A stretch of DNA of 64,000 bases from DATKZM01 sp035527975. GTDB lineage: Bacteria > Pseudomonadota > Alphaproteobacteria > JAPULJ01. Position 1 is the first letter of the stretch, and the number at the start of each line of letters is the position of its first letter. Under the pieces are notes generated by a model that searched no databases, was not told the origin of the DNA, and worked only from the letters and a program-made list of their open reading frames with translations. The position numbers and the translations under genes are program-made. This document shows, piece by piece, positions 7,984-17,320 of this stretch. The DNA lies in the NCBI GenBank assembly GCA_035527975.1, contig DATKZM010000008.1:36451-100450 (forward strand), read 5' to 3'.

Positions 7984-8814
7984 CTACCGCCCCGTATAGC
8001 TCGGCTCGCGCTTGTCGAGGAACGCGGCCATGGCCTCGGCGTGGTCTTCGGTGCCGTGGCAGAAGCCCTGCAACGCCGCGCAATAGTCGAGGAAATCAGG
8101 CAGCTCGGTGCGTTGGGCGAGCTTCATCAGGCGCTTGGCATAGCGCAGCGCCTGGGGCGGCTTGGCGGCGATCTCCCCGGCCAGTTCCTGCACGCGGCTC
8201 ATGAGCTTTTTGGGCTCGACCACCTCGAGCAACAGGCCGATCTCGCGCGCCTCGGCGGCGCGGACGATGCGGCCGCGGAAGGTCATGTCGGCGGCGCGCT
8301 GATAGCCGATCAGCCGCTGCAGAAACCAGGCCCCGCCATCGCCCGGGATAATGCCGAGATTGACGAAGGTCTCGCCGAAGGCCGCGGCTTCCGAGCCGAG
8401 GCGCAGATCGCACATGCAGGCAAGGTCGCAGCCCGCACCGATGGCCGGTCCGTTGACCGCGGCGATCGTAATGACCTCGGCCGAGTGCATGGCGGCCGGC
8501 ACGCGCTGGATCCCCGATCGATATTCGGCCTCGATCTCGGTCGGCGTGCCGGCGAACATGCCTGCCTTGTCGCGCATCGCCTTCACGTCGCCGCCGGAGG
8601 AAAAGGCCTTGCCGGCGCCGGTGATGATCAGCACCGAGACATCGCGGTTGGCATTCGCCCAGTCGATCGTTGCCAGAATGTCATCGCAGAGCGCGGTGCC
8701 GGTGAGTGCGTTGCGTACGTCGTCGCGCTCGAAGGTTAGCGTGGCAACGCGGTTTTCGATGGTGAGCGTCGACTCGGCGATTGTGACCGGTGCGGTCTTG
8801 TTCTGGACGGCCAT
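7984..8814 (-). CDS. Enoyl-CoA hydratase/isomerase family protein
   Basis: A 276-residue crotonase-fold protein. The oxyanion-hole segments are AFSSGGDVKAM near residue 70 and AVNGPAIGAGCDLA near residue 120, followed by AAFGETFVNLGIIPGDGG, which carries one acidic catalytic position. Members hydrate or isomerise acyl-CoA thioesters. The start at 8814 has GAGGAAAT just before it. It is convergent with the selenoprotein operon and stands alone, so its pathway (beta-oxidation or aromatic degradation) cannot be decided. Confidence 0.9.
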   Translation of the reverse strand: MAVQNKTAPVTIAESTLTIENRVATLTFERDDVRNALTGTALCDDILATIDWANANRDVSVLIITGAGKAFSSGGDVKAMRDKAGMFAGTPTEIEAEYRSGIQRVPAAMHSAEVITIAAVNGPAIGAGCDLACMCDLRLGSEAAAFGETFVNLGIIPGDGGAWFLQRLIGYQRAADMTFRGRIVRAAEAREIGLLLEVVEPKKLMSRVQELAGEIAAKPPQALRYAKRLMKLAQRTELPDFLDYCAALQGFCHGTEDHAEAMAAFLDKREPSYTGR

Positions 8815-8919
8815 GGGATTTCCTCTTCCAACCGGACAGGCGCATCAATTTTGCTGCCGGCGGCATATACCGTCCAGCCTGGCCCGTCCAGCTTAGCGGA
8901 GATCGCCGATCGGAGCGCC

Positions 8920-9351
8920 TCAGCCGGTGGAGATATAACTTCTCAGCGCGCCGGCTTCGGCCTCGAGCTCGTCGAGGCGTTGCTTGACCACGTCGCCGAC
9001 GCTGATAACGCCGGCAAGCCTGCCGTCCGCCATCACGGGCACATGGCGAAAACGGCCCTCGGTCATGAGTTTTCTTACTTCATCGACATCCATGTCGGGC
9101 GTGCAGGTGACCACTTCGCGTGTCATCAGATCGGCGGCCCGGCTCTCGAGCAGCCCGCTACCCTTCTCCGGAATAGCGCGCACGATATCGCGTTCAGAGA
9201 GGATGCCGGAAACCGCACCGCCGGCGCCGGTCACAATTACCGCGCCGATGCCCTCGCGCTTCAAGAGTTCGGCGACCGTGGCGATGGTGTCGTCGGGGCT
9301 CGCAGTGACGACGTTGTTGCCCTTGTTCTTCAATATGGCTGCGACTTTCAT
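8920..9351 (-). CDS. Two-CBS-domain protein
   Basis: A 143-residue protein made of two CBS motifs: residues about 1-60 (VVTASPDDTIATVAELL, GILSERDIVRAI) and 70-130 (VVTCTPDMDVDEVRKLM, HVPVMADGRLAGVISVGDVV). Paired CBS motifs bind adenine nucleotides and act as energy sensors. No catalytic domain is attached, so it is a stand-alone regulator of unknown target. The start at 9351 is preferred over an upstream TTG because GGAGG lies nine bases before it. Confidence 0.88.
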   Translation of the reverse strand: MKVAAILKNKGNNVVTASPDDTIATVAELLKREGIGAVIVTGAGGAVSGILSERDIVRAIPEKGSGLLESRAADLMTREVVTCTPDMDVDEVRKLMTEGRFRHVPVMADGRLAGVISVGDVVKQRLDELEAEAGALRSYISTG

Positions 9352-9608
9352 GGGCGTTTCCTCCAACGGCGCGAGACCAGGCGAAATTACGCCCAGGAAC
9401 GGTCCTCTTGCCCCCTTCGGACCCGCGCGGCTGGTCCCACGCCTTTTGCTGCTTGCCGATCATTCCAGCAAGCGTGCCGCGCGCCCCCTTGATTGGGATT
9501 ATCTACTGAAACGTGAAGCACCGCAATTCGTATCGATAACCACAACCGCCGTTAACCATAATTCAAGACATGCCGGCTAGGGTTGCAATGCCGAAATGGG
9601 GGACATCC

Positions 9609-9935
9609 ATGTCTCAGACACAGACTGACTTCGAAGAAAATCAAGATCGCCGGCATTTTCCGCGCGCCTCGGTGCTATGGGAAGCCGCGATCCTGGACGG
9701 CGATCGCGCCGATGGCTGCGTGCTGCTCAACGTCTCGGAAAACGGCGCGTTGCTGCGGGTACTCGATCCATTTGCCTGCTCAACGACCCTGAACCTTGAA
9801 ATCGCTCGCGCCGGCAAGTTCGCCGCGCAGGTCGCCTGGCGCGGGGCGGATGCGATCGGCGTCGTCTTCAAGGACAGCCCGCGCGAGATCGCCGAGCGCT
9901 TCAAGGACGCCGCGTTGCCGATCTCGGCGTCGTAA
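9609..9935 (+). CDS. PilZ-domain protein
   Basis: A 108-residue single-domain protein. The RRHFPR segment near the N terminus fits the RxxxR motif and NVSENGALL fits the (D/N)xSxxG motif of PilZ domains, which bind cyclic di-GMP. The end, AAQVAWRGADAIGVVFKD, is the usual closing strand. The start at 9609 follows GGGGGACATCC. A cyclic di-GMP receptor role is expected; the target is unknown. Three further, differently built PilZ proteins lie at 60-62 kb. Confidence 0.82.
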   Translation: MSQTQTDFEENQDRRHFPRASVLWEAAILDGDRADGCVLLNVSENGALLRVLDPFACSTTLNLEIARAGKFAAQVAWRGADAIGVVFKDSPREIAERFKDAALPISAS

Positions 9936-10213
9936 CCGGTTTCGCAGTCCGGGGTTGGCCCCGATGGCGAGGTCATGGCAATTTCCTGACCGTTCGCTCG
10001 AACGCGGCCGGCTTTGAGAATCTCCAGCAGGGAGATTCGGCGGGGTACGGTGCTCCTATTCAACCCCGTCGAGCCGGTCTCCAATCTCGCATCGCCGACG
10101 TGGGTGGTTAGCATGACACCCTTCGACGCCTCGAGTTCCGACAAACGCTTGTGCAGATCCTCCGCGACCAGCGCGCCGGGGCGATCGGCATTTGGCTGCA
10201 CGGCCGCGCTCAC
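9641..10213 (-). other. Doubtful reading frame overlapping the dedA stop; the gap 9936-10209 holds no clear gene
   Basis: A GTG at 10213 overlaps the DedA stop (GTGA). The first ~35 codons (PNADRPGALVAEDLHKRL onward) have GC-rich third positions like the neighbours. After that the composition decays, and the frame runs antisense through the PilZ gene to 9641. It may be the remnant of a gene translated after dedA, or chance. No family is recognised. The stretch from 9936 to 10209 has no other supported feature. Confidence 0.2.
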
Positions 10214-11049
10214 GGGCCCGGTTCTTCGGCGGGGCGTTTCGTGGGCTTGGGATTGGCGGCGCGTCCGGCACGGATACCTCGGGCGGCGGCGGTCGCCTTG
10301 CGCTCGGCGCGGTAGGCTTTCACCCGGTGAACGACGCCGCGGACCGTGTGATAGACGGCCCAGAACACCGCGATGGCGAACATGAAGAGGATGACGTAGC
10401 CGAAATACATATGCGCATTCTCGACCAGCTCCTTGAAGGCCTGGCCGAAGAGATAGCCGGCAAAGGCAAAGCTGTTTGCCCACAGACCCGCGGCGATGAA
10501 GTTGAGCATCGCGAAGCGTTTGTGTGAGACGCCCGCAATGGCCAATGCCGGCGGGGTGACATTGCGCACGCCGTAGATGAAGCGGAAGCTCAGGATGAAC
10601 CAGACATCGTATTTCAGCAGCAGCCGCCCGGCGCGGTCGACAGGCCCCTGCGCCCAGGGAAAGCGTTTGAGCAGATAAGGCCCATACTTTTTGCCGATGG
10701 TGAAATAGATCTGATCGGAGATGTAAGAGCCGATCCAGGCGACCAGGATGATCACCCACAGCTCCATATGGCCCGCTGCCGCAGCCACGCCGGCGATGAT
10801 CACGATGGTCTCGCCTTCGAGCAGGGTCCAGCCGAGGATCAGCCAGTAGCCGTAGGACCGCAGCAGCTCCGGGATCGTCATCCCGGCGTTGAGCTCACCG
10901 ATGATGAAGACAATACCAGTGATGACGGCGCCGACGATGACGGCCAGCACGATACCGAAAATCACGCGCGTTTTGAGCGACCCAGTTCCTACCATCGCAG
11001 GGGTTGCCGCCGCGTTTGTCGGCGATCGTTCCGGTGCGGAGTTTGTCAT
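10210..11049 (-). CDS. DedA/VTT-family membrane protein
   Basis: A 279-residue integral membrane protein. A transmembrane segment lies at about residues 27-50. It is followed by the DedA/SNARE-associated core with GWTLLEGETIVIIAGVAAAAG, WIGSYISDQIYFTIGKKYG and SFRFIYGVRNVTPPALAIAG; the last contains the FxxRxxxGxR-like motif typical of the family. The C terminus is basic and disordered. DedA proteins are undecaprenyl-phosphate or phospholipid translocases in the inner membrane. It follows ccmI on the same strand after 43 bases, so it may be co-transcribed with the ccm genes without being part of that pathway. Confidence 0.88.
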   Translation of the reverse strand: MTNSAPERSPTNAAATPAMVGTGSLKTRVIFGIVLAVIVGAVITGIVFIIGELNAGMTIPELLRSYGYWLILGWTLLEGETIVIIAGVAAAAGHMELWVIILVAWIGSYISDQIYFTIGKKYGPYLLKRFPWAQGPVDRAGRLLLKYDVWFILSFRFIYGVRNVTPPALAIAGVSHKRFAMLNFIAAGLWANSFAFAGYLFGQAFKELVENAHMYFGYVILFMFAIAVFWAVYHTVRGVVHRVKAYRAERKATAAARGIRAGRAANPKPTKRPAEEPGP

Positions 11050-11092
11050 CGATATCCAGTTAGAGATTGCCGCGAAAATGGCAGCTGCGGCG

Positions 11093-12532
11093 TCACTGTT
11101 TCTTCATCTTCAGCATTTCAATACGTTTGGCAAGCGCGGCACGCTCGGCCGCTTCCTTGGGCAGACGCGCCAACAGGCGGGTCCACAACGCCGCCGCCTT
11201 GTCGCGATTGCCGGCCTCGTATTCCGCAACCCCAAGGAACCAAAGCCCGATCACGTGGTCCGGCTGAAGCGCGTGAATACGCCGGACGACGGCGATGAAA
11301 TTGGGCGGCAGATCGCGGTCCTTGCCATGCACAGCAAGCAGCGCCTGGCCGTAGTTGACCAGCACGCCGACATCCTTGGGTGCTAGCCGTGCGGCTTGGC
11401 CCCAGGCCTCGGCAGCCTTGGGGTATTCGCGCAGCACCATGTAAGAGCGGCCAAGACGCTGCCAGCCGGCGAGATCGTTGGGGTTTTCCTTGAGCCGTGA
11501 TGCGAGGCCGTCGACCATGCCGCGGATCATCGCCGCGCGCTGGTCGGGTGAGAGCCGTTTGGCGCGCGCCATGTCGTCGCGGCCCGGACCGCGCCCGGTT
11601 GTTTGCGCTGCCTTCGTTTGCGCCGCCTTGCCCGCATCCGCCCGTAGCTTGGCGAGCGCTGTGGGCGTCAATCCCGCCTCCCGGGCGGTCGACTCGATGA
11701 AGCTCGCAAGTTGCCGGCGCCAGGCAGCTTCAGGCTGCGTTTCGGCCTCCAGCGCGATCCACTCGCGCAGCGCACCGTCTCGGTCGCCGGCCTGCGCCTT
11801 GGCGAGCGCCAGATAAAACCGCGCGCGGACGTCGCCGGCTTTGGCCTTCAACGCGCGTTCAAACAGCGCCTTTGCCGCCTTGCCGACAACGCGGCGATTG
11901 GCGAACACCAAAGCCTCACCTTGCGATGCGGCGAAAGCGGCGGAACCCGGCTGGAGTTTCAGCGCCCTGGCATAGGTCGCCGCGGCGTCCGTATAGCGGC
12001 CGAGGATGAAGGCGATGCGCCCAAGCCGCCCCAGAAGGGCCGTGTCTTTCGGTGTTTTCTTTAGCTGTGCCTCGATCGCTCTGGCGGCGGCTTCAAGACG
12101 GGCAATGGTCGCCTTGTCGGGGCCGCCCCGACCGCGCTCGGCGAAAGGCTGGCCCGGAAGACCGGGAGAGCCAAGGCCGTAGTAAAGCGCGCCGGCGCCG
12201 ACCGGCAAAAGGATCGCCAGCGCGACTGCCGCCGCTTTCGTTCGACCCGGCCCGGCGCTTTGTTTGGCGGCGCTCTTTTCTGCCGTCTCGGACGTGCTTG
12301 CCGCATCGGCTGCCAGCAGCCGGCGCGCGATTTCGGCTCGCGCCGCTTTGGCCTGATCGGGCTCGACGACACCGCGGGCCATATCCCGGTCGAGCTCGGC
12401 AAGCTGGTCGCGATAGATCTCGGCGTCATAGTCCGCGCGCGGCCGGGTCGCGGCCACACCTGCAATAAGCGGCCGCAGCAGCAGCGCCAGCGTCGCCGCG
12501 GTCAGCACGCCGAGAATAAGACCAAGCGTCAC
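11093..12532 (-). CDS. ccmI: Cytochrome c maturation protein CcmI
   Basis: A 479-residue protein. Its N-terminal ~100 residues match the CcmI membrane module: a first transmembrane helix, DYDAEIYRDQLAELDRDMARG (an amphipathic linker), and a second helix near residue 85. The rest is TPR-rich (for example LGRIAFILGRYTDAAATYARAL and LGRSYMVLREYPKAAEAWGQAA). CcmI chaperones apocytochrome c to the CcmF/CcmH haem ligation complex. It overlaps ccmH by four bases and is the last ccm gene of the operon. Confidence 0.93.
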   Translation of the reverse strand: MTLGLILGVLTAATLALLLRPLIAGVAATRPRADYDAEIYRDQLAELDRDMARGVVEPDQAKAARAEIARRLLAADAASTSETAEKSAAKQSAGPGRTKAAAVALAILLPVGAGALYYGLGSPGLPGQPFAERGRGGPDKATIARLEAAARAIEAQLKKTPKDTALLGRLGRIAFILGRYTDAAATYARALKLQPGSAAFAASQGEALVFANRRVVGKAAKALFERALKAKAGDVRARFYLALAKAQAGDRDGALREWIALEAETQPEAAWRRQLASFIESTAREAGLTPTALAKLRADAGKAAQTKAAQTTGRGPGRDDMARAKRLSPDQRAAMIRGMVDGLASRLKENPNDLAGWQRLGRSYMVLREYPKAAEAWGQAARLAPKDVGVLVNYGQALLAVHGKDRDLPPNFIAVVRRIHALQPDHVIGLWFLGVAEYEAGNRDKAAALWTRLLARLPKEAAERAALAKRIEMLKMKKQ

Positions 12533-13014
12533 GAGCCGGGCCCGTCATCAGCGAGAAGGGCGTCAAGGCGCTTTTCTTCCGCCGCGTCGAGCGGCCGGGC
12601 CGCGGCGCCGGCGCTTTCCGGGCGCCGGCGTCTCAAGAAGACGAAAACGCCGGCGCCAGCCAGAAGCAGGATCAGCAGCGGACCGAACCAGAGCACGAAT
12701 GTGGCGGCATTCACCGGCGGGCGCAGCAGCACGAAGTCGCCATATCGCGCCACCACGAAGCCGACGACCTGCTTGTCGCTGTCGCCGGCGGTCAGCCGCT
12801 CGCGAACGAGCACGCGGAGGTCGCGGGCCAGCCCGGCATTGGAATCGTCGATCGACTGGTTCTGACAGACGAGACAGCGCAGGCGCTTGCTGATATTCCG
12901 CGCGCGCTTTTCAAGCGCGGGGTCTTTCAGGACCTCGTTCGGCTCGACGGCGAGCGCAGCCGGCACGAACGCCGCGACCATCACGAGCATCAAGAGCGCC
13001 GCAAGCGCCCTCAT
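12529..13014 (-). CDS. ccmH: Cytochrome c maturation thiol oxidoreductase CcmH (CcmL)
   Basis: A 161-residue protein with a signal peptide, the redox motif LRCLVCQN (CLVC) and a C-terminal transmembrane helix (FVLWFGPLLILLLAGAGVFVF). It keeps apocytochrome c cysteines reduced in the periplasm and works with CcmG and CcmF. The start at 13014 overlaps the ccmG stop (ATGA) and its stop overlaps ccmI, so the three are tightly coupled. Confidence 0.94.
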   Translation of the reverse strand: MRALAALLMLVMVAAFVPAALAVEPNEVLKDPALEKRARNISKRLRCLVCQNQSIDDSNAGLARDLRVLVRERLTAGDSDKQVVGFVVARYGDFVLLRPPVNAATFVLWFGPLLILLLAGAGVFVFLRRRRPESAGAAARPLDAAEEKRLDALLADDGPGS

Positions 13015-13592
13015 TTCTGGAGATCCCGGATGATCGGCAGCAGCTTGTGCTTGAGCGTTTCGGGCCGGATCACGCCAACATGCTTGAAGCGGATGCGTCC
13101 GGTTTTGTCGAGGATGAATGTCTCGGGCATGCCGTAGACGCCCCACTCGATGGCCGCGCGGCCGGCATCGGCGCCGATGCGGGCGTACGGGTTACCGTGG
13201 CGCGTCAACCATTCCTTGGCGGCCGCCGGCCGGTCCTTGTGGTTGATGCCGACCACCTGGATGCCCTTGATCTTGGAGAGCGCCATAACCTGCGGATGTT
13301 CGGCAAGGCACGGCACGCACCATGAGGCAAAGAAATTGACCACCGTGACCTTGCCCTTGAGGTCGGCGGTCGCCAGGCCGGGCTTGCGGCCCTGCCAGCC
13401 GGCAATGGGCGGAAGGCTGAATTCCGGCGCCGGTTTGTCGATCAGCGTCGAGGGCAAAAGGCGCGGATCGCGCCCCGTCAGCATGAAATAGGCGATGACG
13501 GCCGCCAGCACCCCGAAGAGCAAGACCGGCAGGACGAAAAGGATCCGCGACGGGCGGCCGCGTGTCGTTGCGGTATCGGACATGTCGGACAT
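13011..13592 (-). CDS. ccmG: Thiol:disulfide oxidoreductase CcmG/DsbE
   Basis: A 193-residue membrane-anchored thioredoxin-like protein. A single N-terminal transmembrane helix (ILFVLPVLLFGVLAAVIAYF) is followed by the periplasmic domain with NFFASWCVPC (active-site WCVPC) and GVYGMPETF (cis-proline region with the GVxGxPET signature of CcmG). It reduces apocytochrome c or CcmH. The start is placed at 13592; an in-frame ATG at 13583 is equally possible. It lies 8 bases after ccmF. Confidence 0.94.
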   Translation of the reverse strand: MSDMSDTATTRGRPSRILFVLPVLLFGVLAAVIAYFMLTGRDPRLLPSTLIDKPAPEFSLPPIAGWQGRKPGLATADLKGKVTVVNFFASWCVPCLAEHPQVMALSKIKGIQVVGINHKDRPAAAKEWLTRHGNPYARIGADAGRAAIEWGVYGMPETFILDKTGRIRFKHVGVIRPETLKHKLLPIIRDLQK

Positions 13593-13600
13593 TGGGGGGC

Positions 13601-15592
13601 TCAGGCCTTCGCCGGGGCGGATCCGGCAAGTGCCACCGGGCGGGCGCGGCGCGGTGCCCCGACCCGGTGGCGGCGGTCGGAGAGCGAGGTCAGGCCACCG
13701 GCGAACATGACGAGAGCGCCGATCCAGATCCACGGCACCAGCGGGTTGTGATAAAGCCGCACCGACCAGCCGCCCGATTTGTTCGCATCGCCGATCACGG
13801 CATAGAGGTCGGAAAGCCAGGTGGTGTGGATCGCAGCCTCGGTGGTCTGGCGGCGCTGGACGGGATAAAAGCGCTTTTCCGCAACCAGGGTCGCGACCGG
13901 CCGGCCGCCACGCGTCACCGCGAAGCTGCCGAACTGCGAGGTGTAGTTGGGCCCGCGCCCGTCCTTCACGCCGAGGAAGCGGAAATCGTATCCGGCGACA
14001 TTGGTCGTCTCGCCCGGCTTCATGAACTGGATGCTTTCGGTCTGCCAGGCCGAGGAGGCGGTGATGCCGGCGATGACGATGGCAAAACCCATATGGGCGA
14101 CCGTCATGCCGTAGGCGGCGCGCGGCAGGCCGGCGGCGCGGCGCAGGCTGTCCATGAGCGGCGCGCGGCCGAGCTTGATGCGGCCGGCAAGCTCGAGCGC
14201 GGTGCCGACAAAGAGCCAGGTTGCCAGCGCCATGCCCATTGCGGCTAGGATGTCGCGGGCACTGTCGAGCCAGAGCGTGAGCGCGACGACGGCCAGCGCT
14301 GCACCGAGCGCTAGCTTGAGCCGGCCCAGCGCGGCCCACAAATCGCCTCGCTTCCAGGCGAGCATCGGGCCGATCGCCATGGCCATCACCAGCGGCGTCA
14401 TGATCGGAATGAAGGTCGCGTTGAAATAGGGCGCGCCCACCGAGATCTTGCCGCCGCCCACGGCGTCGAGCACCAGCGGGTAGAGCGTGCCGATGAAGAC
14501 GGTCGCGGTGGCCACGGTGAGCAGCAGGTTGTTGAGGACCAGCGCACCCTCGCGGCTCACCGGGCGGAAGCTGCCGGTGGCCCTTAGCTGCGGTGCCCGC
14601 CAAGCGTACAAGGTCAGCGAGCCGCCGATGGTCACCACCAGGATCGCGAGGATGAAAAGGCCACGTTGTGGGTCGGTCGCGAAGGCATGGACCGAGGTCA
14701 GCACGCCAGAGCGCACCAGGAAGGTGCCGACCAACGAGAGCGAGAAGACGATGATCGCCAGCAGCACGGTCCAGGATTTCAGCGTGTCGCGCTTTTCCAC
14801 CACGATCGAGGAATGCAGCAGCGCCGCGCCGGCGATCCAGGGCATGAAGGAGGCGTTTTCAACCGGGTCCCAGAACCACCAGCCGCCCCAGCCGAGCTCG
14901 TAATAGGCCCACCACGAGCCGAGCGCGATGCCGACGGTAAGGCACGACCAGGCGGCCAGCGTCCAGGGCCGCACCCAGCGCGCCCAGGCCGGATCGACCC
15001 GGCCTTCCAAAAGCGCCGCGATGGCGAAGGAAAAGGCCATCGAGAAGCCGACATAGCCGAGATAAAGGAAGGGCGGATGGAAGGCGAGCCCCGGATCCTG
15101 CAGCAGCGGGTTCAGGCCCGAGCCGTCGAGCGGGACGGGGGTCAGCCGCTCGAAAGGATTGGAGGAGAAGAGCAGGAAGGCGAGGAAGGCAACGCCGATC
15201 AGCCCCTGCACGCCGAGCGCCCGGGCGTGGAGCGTCGGCGGCAGGTTGCGCCCAAAGCTCGCCAGCGCCGCGCCGAAGAGGGCCAGGATGAGTACCCAGA
15301 GCAGCATCGAGCCTTCATGGTTCGCCCAGACGCCGGTGATCTTGTAGAGCAGCGGCTTGGCGGAATGCGAATTTTGGGCGACGTTGGCGATCGAAAAATC
15401 AGAAACGACGTAAGCGTAGGTGAGCGCGCCGAAGGCGACCGCGATCAGCAGGAACTGTGCTTGCGCCGCGGGTTTGGCGAGCGCCATCAACGGATCGTTG
15501 CCGCGCGCCGCGCCAACCAGCGGCACGGTGCCCTGAACAACCGCCAGCAAGGCGGCGAGAATCAGTGCGAAATGGCCGATCTCGGCGATCAT
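13601..15592 (-). CDS. ccmF: Haem lyase subunit CcmF
   Basis: A 663-residue polytopic membrane protein, the usual CcmF length. The haem-binding WWD domain is present as GWGGWWFWDPVENASFMPW at about residue 230. Conserved neighbouring segments are VWANHEGSMLLWVLIL and ALLHSSIVVEKRDTLKSW. CcmF takes haem from holo-CcmE and attaches it to apocytochrome c. It lies between ccmE (25 bases away) and ccmG (8 bases). Confidence 0.96.
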   Translation of the reverse strand: MIAEIGHFALILAALLAVVQGTVPLVGAARGNDPLMALAKPAAQAQFLLIAVAFGALTYAYVVSDFSIANVAQNSHSAKPLLYKITGVWANHEGSMLLWVLILALFGAALASFGRNLPPTLHARALGVQGLIGVAFLAFLLFSSNPFERLTPVPLDGSGLNPLLQDPGLAFHPPFLYLGYVGFSMAFSFAIAALLEGRVDPAWARWVRPWTLAAWSCLTVGIALGSWWAYYELGWGGWWFWDPVENASFMPWIAGAALLHSSIVVEKRDTLKSWTVLLAIIVFSLSLVGTFLVRSGVLTSVHAFATDPQRGLFILAILVVTIGGSLTLYAWRAPQLRATGSFRPVSREGALVLNNLLLTVATATVFIGTLYPLVLDAVGGGKISVGAPYFNATFIPIMTPLVMAMAIGPMLAWKRGDLWAALGRLKLALGAALAVVALTLWLDSARDILAAMGMALATWLFVGTALELAGRIKLGRAPLMDSLRRAAGLPRAAYGMTVAHMGFAIVIAGITASSAWQTESIQFMKPGETTNVAGYDFRFLGVKDGRGPNYTSQFGSFAVTRGGRPVATLVAEKRFYPVQRRQTTEAAIHTTWLSDLYAVIGDANKSGGWSVRLYHNPLVPWIWIGALVMFAGGLTSLSDRRHRVGAPRRARPVALAGSAPAKA

Positions 15593-15617
15593 TGGCGTTG
15601 GGTCCTGTTTGAGCGGA

Positions 15618-16079
15618 TCACTGCTTGGCCCCGCCGGCCTTGCCTGTGCCGGATTGCTTCCAGTGCCCGGATTTCTTCAGCGCGTCGGCGACCTCGCGGG
15701 GCATGTAGTTCTCGTCGTGCTTGGCAAGGATCTCGGTGGCACGGAAGGTTCCGTCGGGCGTGAGTGTCCCGTTGGCAACGACGCCCTGACCCTCGCGGAA
15801 CAGGTCGGGAAGGATGCCGGTATAGGCGACGCGCACGGCACTGGAACCATCGGTGACGCGGAAAGCGATGGTCTTGCCCTCGCGCTGGACACTGCCTTTG
15901 ACGACCAGCCCGCCAATGCGGAAACGCTTGCCCGGCGGGACCTTCTTCGCCGCCACGTCCGAGGGCGAGTGAAAGAAGACGATGTTCTGCTCCAGCGCTG
16001 AGAGCACCAGGACGGCGGCGACCGCCAGCACGCCGAGCGCGCCGCCGATCATCGCCATGCGTTTGTGTTTGGGCTTCAT
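15618..16079 (-). CDS. ccmE: Periplasmic haem chaperone CcmE
   Basis: A 153-residue protein with an N-terminal membrane anchor and an OB-fold domain. The segment EILAKHDENYMPREV holds the histidine that binds haem covalently, within the HxxxY form common in proteobacteria, plus the conserved tyrosine. CcmE accepts haem exported by CcmABCD and hands it to CcmF. Its start is directly adjacent to the ccmD stop. Confidence 0.95.
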   Translation of the reverse strand: MKPKHKRMAMIGGALGVLAVAAVLVLSALEQNIVFFHSPSDVAAKKVPPGKRFRIGGLVVKGSVQREGKTIAFRVTDGSSAVRVAYTGILPDLFREGQGVVANGTLTPDGTFRATEILAKHDENYMPREVADALKKSGHWKQSGTGKAGGAKQ

Positions 16080-16319
16080 CTAGACCTTCGCATTCTCGCC
16101 GGGCACCGTGCTCGAATTTGGTTCGGCCAAACGCGCACGGCGGCGGCGCGGACTTTCGGGAGCCGCGGCTTCGAGCGTGCGCAAGGTGGCCTCGCGCGAT
16201 CGCAGCGTCCGCAGGCTGGTGACCAGGAAGCCCGCCAGCACGGCCAGCGCAATACCGAAAGCAGGCCACACGAAATCGGCATAGCCGCCCATCTCCAAAA
16301 AGCTGGCGATTTTGTCCAT
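16080..16319 (-). CDS. ccmD: Haem exporter protein CcmD
   Basis: A 79-residue single-pass membrane protein. The helix YADFVWPAFGIALAVLAGFL is followed by a basic, arginine-rich cytoplasmic tail, the CcmD pattern. It holds CcmC and CcmE together with CcmAB. It sits directly before ccmE and 168 bases after ccmC; that gap shows no gene. Confidence 0.88.
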   Translation of the reverse strand: MDKIASFLEMGGYADFVWPAFGIALAVLAGFLVTSLRTLRSREATLRTLEAAAPESPRRRRARLAEPNSSTVPGENAKV

Positions 16320-16487
16320 GGTTAAGGTCGTTCCCGCCGTTTAAAGCTTCGTTCGCTGAGGCTTGCCTGTATTAGGTAGACGCTGGATAGCCGGTTGTTA
16401 AGTCACAGTTTCTTGCATTCGCGTGTGGTCAGAATACGGCAACCGGCAGCAGCACCGAATCTGGCGCCACCACCGGCGGCGGTTTGT

Positions 16488-17228
16488 TCAGCTGCCGAGC
16501 TGCGCCAGGCGCAAGGCCCGGATCCGCGCCGCCACGAGTTCGCTGCGCATGCGCACGAGCACCAGGGTCGCGAAATAGAAGGTGAAGCCGAAAGCCAGCA
16601 GCAACAGCGGGATCAGCATCGTCGGGTGGATCGTCGGCCCCGAGAGCTTGATGACGCTGGCAGGCTGGTGGAGCGTGTTCCACCAGTCGACTGAAAACTT
16701 GATGATGGGCACGTTGATGACGCCGACAAGCGCGAGGATTGCAGCCGAACGCGCGCCGCGCGTGGCGTCGTCGAAGGCATTCATCAGGCCGATATGTCCC
16801 AGATATAGGAAAAACAGCACCAAAACCGAGGTCAGGCGCGCGTCCCATACCCACCAGGTGCCCCACATCGGCTTGCCCCAGAGCGATCCCGTGATCAGCG
16901 CCAGCAGCGTGAAGCCGGCCCCGAGCGGCGAGGCCGACTTGGCAAAGAGATCGGCCAGCGGATGCTTCCAGATTAGCGCGACCGCGCTGGCGGCGGCGAT
17001 CGAGACATAGACGAAGAGCGCCATCCAGGCCGACGGCACATGGACATACATGATGCGCACGCTCTCGCCCTGCTGATAGTCGGCCGGCGAGGCGAAGAGC
17101 GCGAAATAGAGACCGGCGGCGATCAGGACCACGGTCACCGCGCCGAACCACGGCAACAGCCGCCGCGCCAGGCGCATGAAGCGCCCCGGATTGGCAAAGC
17201 GATGAAGTGATGTGGACAGTCGGGCCAC
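16488..17228 (-). CDS. ccmC: Haem handling protein CcmC
   Basis: A 246-residue protein with about six transmembrane helices and the WWD domain GTWWVWDARLTSVLVLFF. Periplasmic histidines on either side (in the VPSAWM and STLHQP-like loops) would ligate haem. CcmC loads haem on CcmE. It lies 92 bases after ccmB on the same strand. Confidence 0.94.
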   Translation of the reverse strand: MARLSTSLHRFANPGRFMRLARRLLPWFGAVTVVLIAAGLYFALFASPADYQQGESVRIMYVHVPSAWMALFVYVSIAAASAVALIWKHPLADLFAKSASPLGAGFTLLALITGSLWGKPMWGTWWVWDARLTSVLVLFFLYLGHIGLMNAFDDATRGARSAAILALVGVINVPIIKFSVDWWNTLHQPASVIKLSGPTIHPTMLIPLLLLAFGFTFYFATLVLVRMRSELVAARIRALRLAQLGS

Positions 17229-17320
17229 GGTTCGTTCGAGCCTCTACTGGCGCATGAAAGCGCTGATATGCCACGGGCACGTTTTACAGTGACTGATCTT
17301 AGTCACTCGACCCCATCTAG

